Shown: positions 10,928 to 22,062 of the stretch, in pieces | How the letters are laid out: each line of letters begins with the position of its first letter | How positions within the stretch are numbered: the stretch's first letter is position 1 | Assembly: GCA_023935145.1 (NCBI GenBank) | Contig: CM043701.1 | Span: 69,793,317-69,857,316 of the forward strand | DNA: 64,000 nucleotides | DNA from: Bretschneidera sinensis | Taxonomy: Eukaryota > Streptophyta > Magnoliopsida > Brassicales > Akaniaceae | Reading direction: 5' to 3' | Notes under the pieces: generated by a model | Database searches by the model: none | What the model was told of the DNA's origin: nothing | What the model saw: the letters and a program-made list of their open reading frames with translations, nothing else | Program-made: the position numbers and the translations under genes

Positions 10928-12938
10928 TGTAACAACCCATCCCGGGTTGGCCACCCCCGAGATAGTGTCATTACATTTTAAGAATCCCAGCACGACATAT
11001 ATATGCAACAATAAACAATACTACCAATAGAAATTTTTACATAAATTCATCAACCCTTAACATGGGAGATACATCATTCATATCTCAGCTGAATAGCATA
11101 TACAACATATTATGCATGAATATTTACAAATATTTTTTTTGTTTTTTTTTTCAATTGTGTCTGAGGATATGGATCACATGGCTTACAGAAAATGATTTAG
11201 TCTGAATCTTCGTTCATAACTCTATTTGTCCTGTCCGCTACATGAAATCGTTGTATAACGAAGGATGAGCTTCACAAGCTCAGTGAATTAAGCTTACTAA
11301 AAGTATAATCATTTATATTTCATAAAATTTGATAATAGCATTCTACTATCACTACACACATCATAAGCCTCATTCTCTATCAATCTCTTCTTCTTATATA
11401 TTTTTATTCATCTTAAGACCCTCCATTATATCTCATATTTTCCTCGTTATGAGGTTCACAGCATATAGTCTACCATTTAGATAGTTTTATCATATCATAC
11501 TTCTATATTTCTTTTTCACCATAACTGTCTCACTGTGAGACTCATTCATCTATAAATAAATTTACAATAAAAACCAACACTTCAGCATTTCAGTAATGCA
11601 ATCAACATTTAAAACAGATGTAATGCACGAATTATTATTAGGGAACATCTTTCCACATGTTGACATGTTTTTATCTTAGACCGGCTGCCTTCCCGGTTCT
11701 TCTATTTCCAGTATATACCGGCTATCAAAGTTTTCATTTATTTCCAGTATGTATCGGCTGTCACGGTTTTTCATTTAGATCGGCCCCTTCCCAGTTCTTT
11801 TATTTTATTTAAACCGACCCCCTCTCGGTTCTAATATTTAAATTAGCTATCCTGATTATTTTCAAATTATTATTAAAAAAATATTTTCACTAAATTCTTC
11901 TCATCATAGATCATATCAAATCATCAACCATAGCTCATAAAAAATTTCACTAAATTTTCTCTCATAATTCATAACAAATCATCAACCATAACTCATCAAG
12001 AATTTCATTTATCACTTTCGTTATTAAATCGACTCACTATGCTAATAATATTACTTCTCATGCAATAAATTTCTACTTATCAATTATACTTATCATACCC
12101 ATCATACAATTTTCATCTACTACCAAAACATAAGTTAATAATTTATTCTAATATTATCACTATATATATCATATTTATCTAGATTACTTAAAGTAAATCT
12201 AACTCACCACGTTGCACTTAAAGCTACTCGTGGATCACCTCATTGCCCTTCCTGCTCCTCTCAGCAATTTCCCCCGGTTACTGATCGTCAACACCTGACA
12301 TAATATTCATATTAAATTCTAATTTATTCTTCAATTCTTTCATAATTTACACCCTTTGAAAATTCTCACTTTGAATTATGGGAATTTCATGTATGCTAAA
12401 TTTCAAAAATAAACTTCATGTTATTACCTTATGTTTTTCTTAGCGCTTCCCGTGACTCTCTATAAAATTCTTCCGCAAATCCTTTCAAAATTTTGCTTTT
12501 TCAACATTCTTTCAGTCCTCAAGTGTTTGAAGAAATAGAAAAATTTAGATATGAGATTGAAGAAAATCAATCAGGATTTGATAAAACTAATAAAACAATT
12601 TAATATATATATATATATATAATAAAAACTGTTTAAGCGGCACCGTCACCGTTTCAAATGTACAGCTGCATAACATTCAGCAAAGTTGAAAAAAGGTTGC
12701 AAATTGTTGCAACACCTGAACTTCCTTGCACGAATTTGTATTTTTTTAAACATTTTTTTCCTTTTTCTTTTTTCTTTTTTCTTTTTTGTTTTTCCTTTTT
12801 CTTTATCTGGACTTTTTTGTGAATTGTTTTGTAAAAATTAAATCTTTTGCATATATATGTATATATATATTATTTTAACTCCATGTCATATTTATCAAAT
12901 TACTTATTTACTCTTTCTTTACGAATATGGGTATTACA
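10928..12938 (-). mobile_element. Tekay-like element, 5' LTR
   Basis: The LTR is 2,011 bp, from TGTAACAACCCATCCCGGG to GGGTATTACA, immediately followed by the AATAG duplication. It has about five minisatellite units at 11675-11845. It would carry the element's promoter on the minus strand. Confidence 0.92.
11675..11845. repeat. LTR minisatellite, about 5 units
   Basis: The units are AGACCGGCTGCCTTCCCGG-like, TACCGGCTATC-like, ATCGGCTGTCACGG-like, ATCGGCCCCTTCCC-like and ACCGACCCCCTCTC-like, each followed by a T-rich spacer. Confidence 0.78.
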
Positions 12939-12943
12939 AATAG

Positions 12944-13260
12944 CAAGAGCATATTAATGGCCACCTAGACTAACAGTGCTTATTGGATCAAACTAGTCTA
13001 TATGCAAAAGCTCTAAAGCTCTAGAAGTTGAAACCACATTTTTTGATTTAAAAGAAACTCTTGTTTGTTTTCTCATTTGACAAACATTAGAAACTTTTTC
13101 TTTTTCAAATTTGATTTTGGAAAGACCAACAAATAAATCTTTTTTAGAAAGAATTTTTATCAAATCTATGTTCACATGACCAAACCTTCTATGCCATAAC
13201 CATGAGTTTTCACTAAAAGCTGAAAAACATTTTACATTTTCCAAAGGCAAAGTTTTAAGA
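12944..13260 (-). pseudogene. Copia GAG-pre-integrase / integrase N-terminus
   Basis: The minus-strand reading gives SWLWHRRFGHVNIDLIKILS and then VSNVCQMRKQTRVSF, the HHCC zinc-binding region of Copia integrase: the histidine pair is kept, and one of the two expected cysteines in CxxC is lost (C-Q-M-R). It ends in ALELLHID, which normally leads into the catalytic core. The core follows on the other side of the Gypsy insertion, at 3977 and below. Confidence 0.82.
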
Positions 13261-13429
13261 TCAAGTAAATAGATATTTTCATGTCTTTGGCCAACAAACT
13301 TGATCTTGTTACTCTTTATGTCTATTATTAGACAATGAAAGGATTAAAAAAATGAGGTCTTTATCACATACTTGACTAATACTTAGTAAATTAGGCTTAA
13401 AAACTTGCACAAGTAAAACATGATCAAGA

Positions 13430-13615
13430 GTGGAGAATCTTTACTAACTTTACCATGTCTAATGATCTTCATCTTAGTGTCATCTCCAATGGTGACGTGT
13501 CTGCCATCCCTTAGAGTTAATTCCATAAAGAGACTTTGATCATTAGTCATGTACTTTGAGCATCTACTATCAATGTAACAATGGTCACTTTCTACATTTG
13601 TATGGAGACATACCT
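13430..13615 (-). pseudogene. Copia aspartic protease, active site altered
   Basis: The minus strand reads DHCYIDSRCSKYMT and then LFMELTLRDGRHVTIGDD. This is the Copia protease block whose usual form is DSGCSxHMT. Gly of the Asp-Ser-Gly triad is replaced by Arg, which should abolish activity. The domain lies between the gag tail and the GAG-pre-integrase region, as expected in Ty1/Copia. Confidence 0.7.
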
Positions 13616-13745
13616 ACATCACATAAAGATATAAGATGGAGTTTTTAGGTACCCAAAATATCTTGAATCCTTTCGGGTTTGTCCTTGAAAATACGGATCC
13701 TTTAAGAACCCATACTTTCTTAGTTTTATAATATGCTTCATAATC

Positions 13746-15475
13746 TTAGAAATGTGGATGATTAATAATCCTGGGTTGATAATCATAGAAATTTCTAGTA
13801 TGTCTAGAATATGAAGATCTATTATTCCTTAGATAAGAATATCTAGTATTCCTAGAACACATGTTTTTAGCATAGGAGTTATGAGTATACATGTTGTTTC
13901 TAGGATAAGAATGATCGTTATTTCTAGGATATGAATTCCTAGCATGTGCATACCCAGCAATTGTATTTCTAGGATAAGCATACATATGAGCATAAGTATT
14001 TTTTTGGATGTTTATTCCTAGCATTGAATTTTTACCATAGGAATTGACATTTGAATTCTTAGGCTTCCTAGCACTATTCCTCCACATATTTTTATTTCAC
14101 AAAGATAGTTTCATTTGATTTTTGTTTGCCCAATGGAGAATAACTCAAATCAAATTTTTCTCCACTCATTCTTTAACAAGCTAACACTTCATCTAGCTTT
14201 TCTTTTTAACATACAAATCTAGATATAGTTTTATTCAATTCAATCACTTTCTTTTTCGAATTAGATTCTCATTTTTCAAAGAATCTTGTAATGAATTGTT
14301 AAGTTCTAAAGAAATATTTTCTTTTTGTTCTTTTAGATCTTCCATCTCTTGAGTGAGAGATGAAACTATCTTCTTGAAAAAAACATTGCTAACATCAATT
14401 TTCTTTAATTCATCATGCAATTCATTAATAGCATCAATCATTTCATCATTGTTATTATCAATATCATTGCTAGGGGAAGAAGTAGTCACCTTATCTTCAT
14501 CATTGATTTCCATCAAGAAAAGGTTGGCAATCTCTTCATAGGTAATCTCATTATTTGAGATGTCCTCATCATTTGAGATGTCCTCATCATCATCACTCCA
14601 AGTGGTAGCAACCAAAGCTTTCTTCTTGAAATTCTTCTATGGGTTCTTTGTTGTGGGACAATCCGCCTTGATGTGCTTGGGTTTCTTGCAACCAAAGCAC
14701 ACAATAGGTTCCCTTTTCGTTGTGTTGTCCTTTGTGTAAGGCTTTTTTTTCAAGAATTTGTGAAACTTTTTTGTGATGAGAGCCATCTCTCCATCTTTTT
14801 CACTACTTTCATTTTCTTATTCTTCTTTCACTTGCTTGCTTGAGGTAGCTTTGAAGGTAATAACTTTCTTCTTCTTTTCATCCTTAACAACTTTGACATT
14901 TATGACCTCCATCTCATTAGTCAATAATAACCCAAAAAGCATTTCGATGTCGAGCTTGTCGAGGTCTTTAGCTTCCATAATGGTTGTTTTCTTAGATTCC
15001 CAATTTGATGGCAGAGATCTAAGAATCTTCCTTATTAATTCAAACTTCTCAATATTCCTACCAAGAAACTTTAAACCATTAATAATATTAGTGAATCGAG
15101 AGAACATTTCATAAATGGATTTGGTATGGGACATCTTAAAAGCTTCATATTCGGACACTAGCATATAGATTTTTTATTTCTTTACTTCACTAATGCCTTT
15201 ACATATAACTTGAAGTTTGTTCCATATGTCTTTAGCCGAATCATACAATCACCATCATCAAATTTAGATTTAATTATAGGCAATGTAGCTACTGTTTCAC
15301 CAATCATGACTCTTTTTATAGAAATCTTAGGCCCTTCTTCAATGATTTTTCACAAATTATAATCTTGGCTTTCAACAAAGATTTTCATCATGTTTTTTCA
15401 ATAATTATAATTTATTCCATTGAACAAAGGAGGCCTAGTATAAAAGTGACATTTAGTATAATTATTATTAGCCAT
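13746..15475 (-). pseudogene. Copia gag (UBN2 type) with zinc knuckle and repeat-rich tail
   Basis: The likely start is the ATG at 15475-15473 (MANNNYTKCHFYTRPPLFNG), the typical opening of SIRE-type gag. The capsid-like part at 14817-15164 reads SEYEAFKMSHTKSIYEMFSR and LRSLPSNWESKKTTIMEAKD. A CX2CX4HX4C knuckle (CFGCKKPKHIKADC) lies near 14660-14705. It is followed by an acidic stretch with a duplicated DEDISN unit and a coiled-coil-like region (14244-14615). The tail at 13746-14087 is a degenerate SYPRNN-type repeat. At least three frame breaks separate these parts. Confidence 0.8.
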
Positions 15476-15512
15476 AGGATGACTTAAGGATTTTAAGCCT
15501 ATTAATGAGAAC

Positions 15513-15529
15513 GAAACTTTAATACCAAT
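15513..15529 (-). other. Copia primer binding site, iMet-like
   Basis: On the minus strand, directly after the LTR end, the sequence is TGGTATTAAAGT. It matches the initiator-Met primer site TGGTATCAGAGC at 9 of 12 positions. Its position next to the TG-initial LTR edge at 15530 and about 40 bp before the gag ATG supports the call. Confidence 0.6.
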
Positions 15530-16569
15530 TGTAAACCAAGGTGCAACCCAAGACGGCGGTGAATTGGGTTTTAAAACTTTTTGAAAAACAAAAATCAAGT
15601 TTGAAGCACTTAATTAATTCAAGCAAACACAACAATTAAATTTCTAGAAATTAAAGGAGTAAAGAAAGAGAAAGTGCAAACTCTGTTTATAGTGGTTCGG
15701 CAATATTAAAAACTTTTTGACCCTACATCCACTCTCTTCAAGGAGGCTTCCTGAAGTGTTCCACTAAACAAGCAACTTCATAGGTGTTACTTAAACCATT
15801 ACAAAGGTCTCTTCAAAGGAAGTTAATACAAGTGTTTAACACTTAAACGTTATTTAGCGTTACACCAACTATTTTCTCTTACAATGATTGGAATTGAAGT
15901 TCTCAGAAGGTACAAGAGAGAGATATTAATGAATTACAAATGAAGATTATCTCTCTTTTAAGAATAAAGCTTTAGAGATGGCTCAAGAAGAGTTTTTAAA
16001 AGCTTTAATGAGTAATAAAAGAGATAAAAAATGAATTGATTGCTCTTGAAATGTTAGGTTTACTTAAGTATAATGGGTTTATATAATGTTAAACCCATAC
16101 GACCGTTACTCACAAAGTTTGACCATTCTGGAGCAGGTTGGAGCATTAAATACTCAAACGACGTTCTTAAATACAAATTATAGCCATTATAATCAAGCAT
16201 TTAGTCGACTGGATGCTTATTTAGTCGACTGAGTCAAGTGAATTTGTTTAAGCTATTATTCATTTTGTCGACTAGACTAGAGAATTAGAACTTTCTGTCT
16301 TTCATTCAATTGACTAAGGAATCATACAGTCAACTGGATCATAGGATAGAAAGTTTGACTTTCATTCAGTTAATTGAATCCCTTAAAACAACGTTATTTG
16401 TGTTTTAACAAAACTTTATCAATTTAAGATCAAGTTTATTTATTAAAAAAATTTGTAAACGTTTTAAGCCATAATTAAAGCTATGTAATTGAAAGAATAT
16501 TTACAATTGAAATAGTTACCTATGAGCTTCTAATCTTGTTCTTCATAATCTTCTCTTGAGGTGCGTGCA
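15530..16569 (-). mobile_element. Copia 5' LTR
   Basis: The left edge TGTAAACC abuts the primer site. The right edge is probably GTGCGTGCA at 16569, since Tat-like gag follows. The body is non-coding and contains several near-copies of TAGTCGACTG around 16201-16390. No second copy exists in the window because the element's other end is off the left side, so the right limit is an inference. Confidence 0.6.
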
Positions 16570-17786
16570 TCTTTGAATAAAAATCTTAAACACCTAGACA
16601 ATTTGATTAGATCAATTCAAATTGGTTTTTTTATAATTAAAATCGAGTTAGAGGTTAATAAGAGTGTAACTTTCGAATTTTCTAGAAGGCCTCTCAGAGA
16701 CTCTTTGCCCTTCCTCTCGATGGGGCTTCTTTCTAGTGTCATTCCTAGACTTCCTTTGGTATCTTCTATGCTTTTCTCTCTTTTCTTTGTGTTCCCTATG
16801 AATTGCTTGGTCTTCTTCGAAGATAATACAGTTTTTTTCTCGGGGAAAGAAGTTCAGCTATGTCTCGAGTCAAATGTTAGGATAGTTTCGAGCTAAAAGT
16901 GCTTGCCTTGAGCCCGTTTTTTAAGGCCACCTTTTGAACTTCAGGATCCAAGTCGAGAACTTCCAAGGTACCTATATTGAATCATAAAATTTAGTCTTTG
17001 AGCTTTCAGCCCTTTTCTTAGAGGATGCTGAATAAATTTTCCAAAGTTTTTTTCGTCCCCTTACTACTGAGGAAATATGTGAGAATGCACGGCTTAAGTC
17101 TTTTAGTGAAGTGATGCATTCTGGTTTCAAATGGGAATACTATCTTCGGGTGGTTTTCTTTACAACAAAAGATAACACTCAGCATATTACCACATTCGAA
17201 TGCTGATGCAAGAGCATTGTCAACTTTTAAAGTTGCAAATGGTTTATAGGGTTTGTGGTACCATCATAAAGCTCTAAAATAGGCATCTGGAAGTTTTGAG
17301 TCAGAGCAAAGTTTATGATGTCTTGGGTGAAAGGTGGATATTGGGAATCGATCTTGTCCAAGACGTTAGTCCCTCTGCCTTCAGCTATGCATTTGTCCAT
17401 CTCCTTGAATTTTTTGTCGATGTCTGCATTGCCCTTTAAGTTGAGGGATTGAGCTTTTAATTTTTCCTTCCAATGGGATGACCCTACTGCAGATTCATCA
17501 TCAAGGAAATAGTGGTTGTGATCGGGGATCTAGCATCTCCTTCCCGGTCTAGTCCTTGTGTGCCTTAACTAGCAAGGGCTTTGGTGCGACTTTTTTTTTT
17601 GTCACGGCCTTTGTGGTCGGTTGTCTAGGATTAGGTTCCCAATTAAGGTTGCAAGGTTGTCAACTTGTAGATTTAGTTCATTGAATTTTCCTTGCCTTAT
17701 TAGAGAATCCACGTTAGAATTGTTTCTGTAGAAGGTAGGGCTCCGATCGAGAGTTTTGTGACTTCACATGTTGCCTTTTGAAGCGA
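16570..17786 (-). pseudogene. Tat-like Gypsy gag, left part
   Basis: The minus strand from 17786 reads KRQHVKSQNSRSEPYLL, later KIDSQYPPFTQDIINFALTQ, ILELYDGTTNPINHLQ and YSHLKPECITSLKDLSRAFS. This is the retrotransposon gag domain of Tat/Retand-type elements. Several stops interrupt it. The frame continues exactly across the Athila-like insertion into 29322-29445. Toward 16570 the similarity fades and the Copia LTR begins. Confidence 0.72.
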
Positions 17787-19104
17787 TGATAAGTTCCAAA
17801 TATTCATATTTAAGCTTCTTAATTTATATTTGTTAAGCTCTTAGTTTGTGTTATTTCATTTTATTTTATTTCTATTCTGTATTTTCTGTGTTTTTCTAGG
17901 TTTTTGGAGAAAATGAAGCATTATAAAACTATCTTGCTTAAAGAGAAAATCTGGGAAAAGCTGGAGTCTGCCTAGTGCGATCAAGCACAGAGACCTACGA
18001 TCGAGCGCAACAGCGCTCAAGCGCCCAAGCCAAGGATCGAGCTCACTTGCACTCGCGAACACAAAAAGAGACTCGATCGCAATCAGTGCTCGAGTGCACC
18101 ATTCTGTGATCGAGCGCATACACGCGCCAGTAAATATTAAAACGGCTGGTCCTATTTTGAAAAGAAGTGTAGGGTTTTGTTTTACGAGTTTTAGGGTTTC
18201 TAGATGTTTCTAAACTCTATAAATAGGCCTGGAAACACAGAAATAGGAGGAGGGCTATGAGAGATTTTGGAGACGAATTGACAGCTCTTCTAAGAAGCAT
18301 TTTTGGGTTTATTCTTTTCCTTCTATTTTATTTTGTGAAGATGTTTAACATCAAAATCATGTGTAACTAAATTGCTAGTAGGGCTCGGTTGAAGCCCTGA
18401 TTATGCTTTTCCATAATTCAATATTGTTGCCTTTGTGATAGTTATACTATGATGCTTAACTTGATTAATGTTTGTTTTCTTGAATTCCTCGTATGTGTTT
18501 GCCTGATCCACATATGCATGTGGTATGGATTAGTTAATTAAATCAATTTGGATAACCGACCCCTGGGTTTAGTAATAGGAACAAAAGAAATCCACACCGG
18601 GTTCTTAGGTTAATCAACATGGGAAACTGGGAGTATATAACATGCCCTAAGTCTCGTGTGTTTGTCGATTTTCACAGATATTATGCTCTCTTAAAGAACA
18701 ACTTAGTATACACCATGCTAAATCCTTTAAGAAAAAAAAAAGTTAGAGTATACACCATGCCTAACTCGTTGCTTAGGGAAATCAATAACTTAAGGAGTAT
18801 ACACTAAGCCCTTAGGTTGACAACATTAGGTATTCATAATATGACTAAAACACTGGCACACTGTTTTATTGGGAAAGCATGATTAGTGGTGGATATCAAA
18901 GCCCTACACTTTTATCATTATCGAATCAAATTCACTTTTTCTTTCTCTCGTTTTATATTGCGAAATTAATTTTAAATCAAAATTTACCAATCCATGTGGG
19001 AATGATCTCGCACTTGCACACTATACTACTATGTTGACCTTGTGCACTTGCAAGTAAAACATTCAATTATTTGCTTATTAATTTAGGTAGATTTTTGCAC
19101 AAGT
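17787..19104 (+). mobile_element. Athila-like 5' LTR
   Basis: The LTR is about 1,318 bp. A TATA box (TATAAATA) is at 18218-18225, with GCGATCGAGCGCA-type words upstream at about 17985-18120. The exact right edge is blurred, since GCACAAGT here replaces the GCACAACA that closes the 3' LTR. Confidence 0.9.
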
Positions 19105-19107
19105 TTT

Positions 19108-19125
19108 TGGTGCCGTTTTTGGGGA
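19108..19125 (+). other. Athila-like primer binding site
   Basis: TGGTGCCGTTTTTGGGGA lies a few bases after the LTR. It matches the Asp-tRNA type site TGGCGCCGTTGCCGGGGA at 14 of 18 positions; all four changes are to T. Confidence 0.7.
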
Positions 19126-19363
19126 TTGCATTAAATTCTGTTTAGAATTATTTTTCGTTTAGTTTTATTATTTTGTTATGTTTTATTTTTATCAAAAATC
19201 TAAATTTTTCCTTCTTCTTGTTTTTCTGTTTCTGCTTTAGGTCTGCAGCAGAGCAGTTCCTGGCATTGCAATCGAGCGCCAGCTTATAGTGATCAAGTGC
19301 AAGTCCAGAAGCTACCCGAACAGTAGTACTGAAACTGCTGCACTAAAGAGTTTCAGCTGATTC

Positions 19364-20460
19364 ATGCAAGGGCTTCGATCCAGGAATCCAACCATCTTTC
19401 CACTCGATATAGAGATTGAGCGGACCATTCGACAAAGGCCTAGAGACAACATTGAGGAGGAAGAAAAAGAATTCGAGGGAGAGGCACCGATGGCGGAACA
19501 ACTTGTCAACCAACCGCCACCAGAGCGAAGACCCGTGAAGCAATCCTTCATCCCACATAACCTCAACCAGCCCTTATGCATTGCTTATCAACCGGAGGCA
19601 GAAGGCAATTATTACATATCCCCGCGCAGATACTCAATGTTTTGACTCACTTCAGGGGTACACCTACTAAGGATCCATACTTGCATCTTCGGGAATTCTT
19701 TGATCTCTGCAAATTCCAACACATTCGGGGCCTAGATCAAGAGGGAACCATGTTAACTCTTTTCCCTTTTTCATTAAAAGATAATGCTAAGATGTGGTAC
19801 AATTCATTGCCTGCAGTTTCTATCCATACTTTGGAATAGCTATCTAGTAGGTTCCTAAAGAAGTTTTTCCTAGCACAAAAGATAAGACAGATGAGGAAGG
19901 AGATTCAATCTTTCCAACAGAGAGATGGAGACCTTTTCTTTGAAGCATGGGGACACTTCAATGAGCTGCTTCTCAAGTGTCCACATCACAATCTACCTCA
20001 AGATGAGCTGGTACAAGCTTTTTATGAAGGTCTAAGTGACATGAATAAAGGTATTACTGATTCAGATTGTGGAGGTGTTCTGATGGAAAAGAGCAGTGAA
20101 GAAGCCATGGAGCTTTTTGAGACATTAAGTGAGCACACCCAACAATTCTCATCCAAAGGAAGACCGAGAGTAAAGAGTAAGGGTATGTATGAAGTGACCT
20201 TAAATGGTAGCTCTCCAAATCAGATGGCTGCTATGGAAAGAAAGCTAGATACAATTGTAAAATCCATGACTGCTCAGAACATCCCACCTGGTCCACAAGC
20301 CACACAACCCCAGGTATGTGCTATATGCTCTCATTTTGATCACACTACTGAAAATTGCCCTTTGTATTCATCTATAGATCAAGAGCAAGCAAACTATGTG
20401 GGACCGAAAAACTATCCTCCCAAGAACAATCCATATGTCAATACCTACAATGCAGGATGG
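19364..20460 (+). pseudogene. Athila-like gag, broken
   Basis: The start is at 19364 (MQGLRSRNPTIFPLDIEIER). The frame shifts near 19600 and goes on as HFRGTPTKDPYLHLREFFDL, and KDNAKMWYNSLPA, with a stop near 19839, then MRKEIQSFQQRDGDLFFEAW and HNLPQDELVQAFYEGLSDMN from 19891. A zinc knuckle CAICSHFDHTTENC (CX2CX4HX4C) is near 20317-20358. This is the capsid and nucleocapsid protein of the element. Two breaks make it non-functional. Confidence 0.88.
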
Positions 20461-20733
20461 TGAAACCACCCCAACTTCTCATGGAATAACAATCAGAATG
20501 CCCTGAACCTTCAAGGGCAGCAAAGGAACTCCCAACAAGCAGCCCAATCAATTTCGGAATCAAAGAAGAGTGACCTAGAGAGTATTGTAAGACAATTGGC
20601 AACTCAACAACAACAGCTGATGACTTCACAAGATCAGTTTATGGCAGATGAAAGACAATTTTAGACTAAGCAAAAACAAACCACTGCAAAGCATGAGCAA
20701 GCTATTCAAAGACTGGAAGTATAAGTGGGGTAA

Positions 20734-21590
20734 TTGGCTAAGGAGCTAAGTGGAAGAAAGCAGGGTGAACTTCCAGCCCAAACACTACCTAATCTAGGAG
20801 GACACCAGCAACTAAAGGCCGTTACAACTCTCAGAAATGGTAAGATCATAAGAACCGATGAGCCTGCACAAGCATCTCCAGATAAAACATCCACATCAAA
20901 GGTAAGTGAAATGGAGAAGATGAATGCACCACCCTTCCCTCAAAGATTAGTAAAGCCAAAGAAAAAAAATAAATTGCTTAATATTTTCGAAACTTTGAGA
21001 AAAGTAGAGATAAGCATTCCTTTATTAGATGTTATTCAACAAATTCCTACTTATACTAAATTTTTGAAAAATTGTTGCACTCATAAAAGGAAGTTTCAGG
21101 ATGATGAAATAGTGGCTTTAACTGAAGAGGTAAGTATGGTGTTGTTAAGGAAACTACCACCAAAGCTAAAAGATCCAGGTAGTTTTACCATCCCTTGCAA
21201 GATAGGTGACCAGCTTTTTGAGTGTGCACTACTGGATCTAGGGGTGGGTGTCAATTTGTTGCCATGCACTGTATTTGAAACACTGGGTTTGGGAGAGTTT
21301 AACCAACTTCCATCACCTTGCAATTAGCAGACAGAAGCATCAAAAGACCAAGAGGTATTCTTGAGGATGTCTTGGTATAGGTAGGTGAATTTATTTTACT
21401 TACTGATTTTATTGTATTAGATATGGAAGAATCTCCTATGCCATTGCCTTTACCTATCATCTTAGGAAGACCCTTTATGAGAACTACTGATATAAAAATT
21501 TGTGTGAAAAAATGTATTGTAAGTATGAAGGTAAATGGTGAGAAGATAGAATTCAAAATATTTGATGCATTAAAATTACTCCAAGATGAT
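20734..21590 (+). pseudogene. Athila-like protease region, broken
   Basis: Two pieces, 20734-21327 and 21423-21590, read RKLPPKLKDPGSFTIPCKIG, then LLDLGVGVNLLP (family form LCDLGASINLMP, catalytic Asp kept), a stop, and then PLPIILGRPFMRTTDIKI, the second conserved protease block. It lies between gag and RT as expected. Confidence 0.85.
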
Positions 21591-22062
21591 ATGGAATGTT
21601 TTAATGTATGTATGATGCAAAGTGTTGTTGAGCAAACTTTTCAAGTCCATCACATTAATCCATTGGAGACCACCCTCACCCATAGTTTCACAAGATCGGA
21701 TATTGAGCTTGAATCTGAAGATGTTACTGATGACATCATTGAAGTTGTGCGCCTCCTTGAGGCCTTTCCAAAGCATCCAAGTAAGTACACCCCTCCATTT
21801 GAACCTCTTGTGCCTACTAATACTACTCTTCTCCCTTCTATTGTCCAGGTACTAAATTTGGAATTGAAGCAGTTGCTAGAGCATTTAACTTATGATTATC
21901 TTGGAGAGAATAAGACACTACCTGTGATAGTTGTTGCCAATCTAAGTTTTGGGGAAGAAAAGAAGCTGTTGAGAGTTCTTAGAGAGCACAGAACTGCTAT
22001 CGGATGGAGCATTACTGACATCAAGGTGATAAGTCCAACCAAGTGCATGCATCATATCTACC

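Larger units (their letters stand above)
3983..12938 (-). mobile_element. Complete Tekay/Del-like Gypsy element (8,956 bp)
   Basis: Two LTRs of about 2.0 kb (3983-6017 and 10928-12938) both start TGTAAC and end ATTACA. A perfect 5-bp duplication AATAG lies at 3978-3982 and 12939-12943. On the minus strand the order is LTR, iMet primer site, gag, protease, RT, RNase H, integrase, chromodomain, polypurine tract, LTR, as in chromoviruses. GGGGGACGAAATTT just before the tract is typical of Tekay/Del. All coding parts are interrupted. The two LTRs differ by many substitutions and by several hundred bases of minisatellite and small indels, so the insertion is not recent. Confidence 0.93.
1610..16569 (-). 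mobile_element. SIRE-like Copia retrotransposon, 3' end lost, split by a Gypsy insertion
   Basis: Minus-strand order is LTR (16569-15530), gag, protease, integrase, reverse transcriptase, RNase H, as in Ty1/Copia elements. Copia sequence occupies 12939-16569 and 1610-3982; the DNA between is a complete Gypsy element with flanking AATAG copies. The RT wording (DDIIFGA, then CKDFAKCMQDEFEMSMM) and the separate long gag fit the SIRE lineage. The 3' end and 3' LTR are missing because another LTR interrupts RNase H at 1609/1610. Many stops and frameshifts mean it makes no product. The right limit, 16569, is the likely LTR edge and is less sure than the junctions at 3982 and 12939. Confidence 0.85.
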
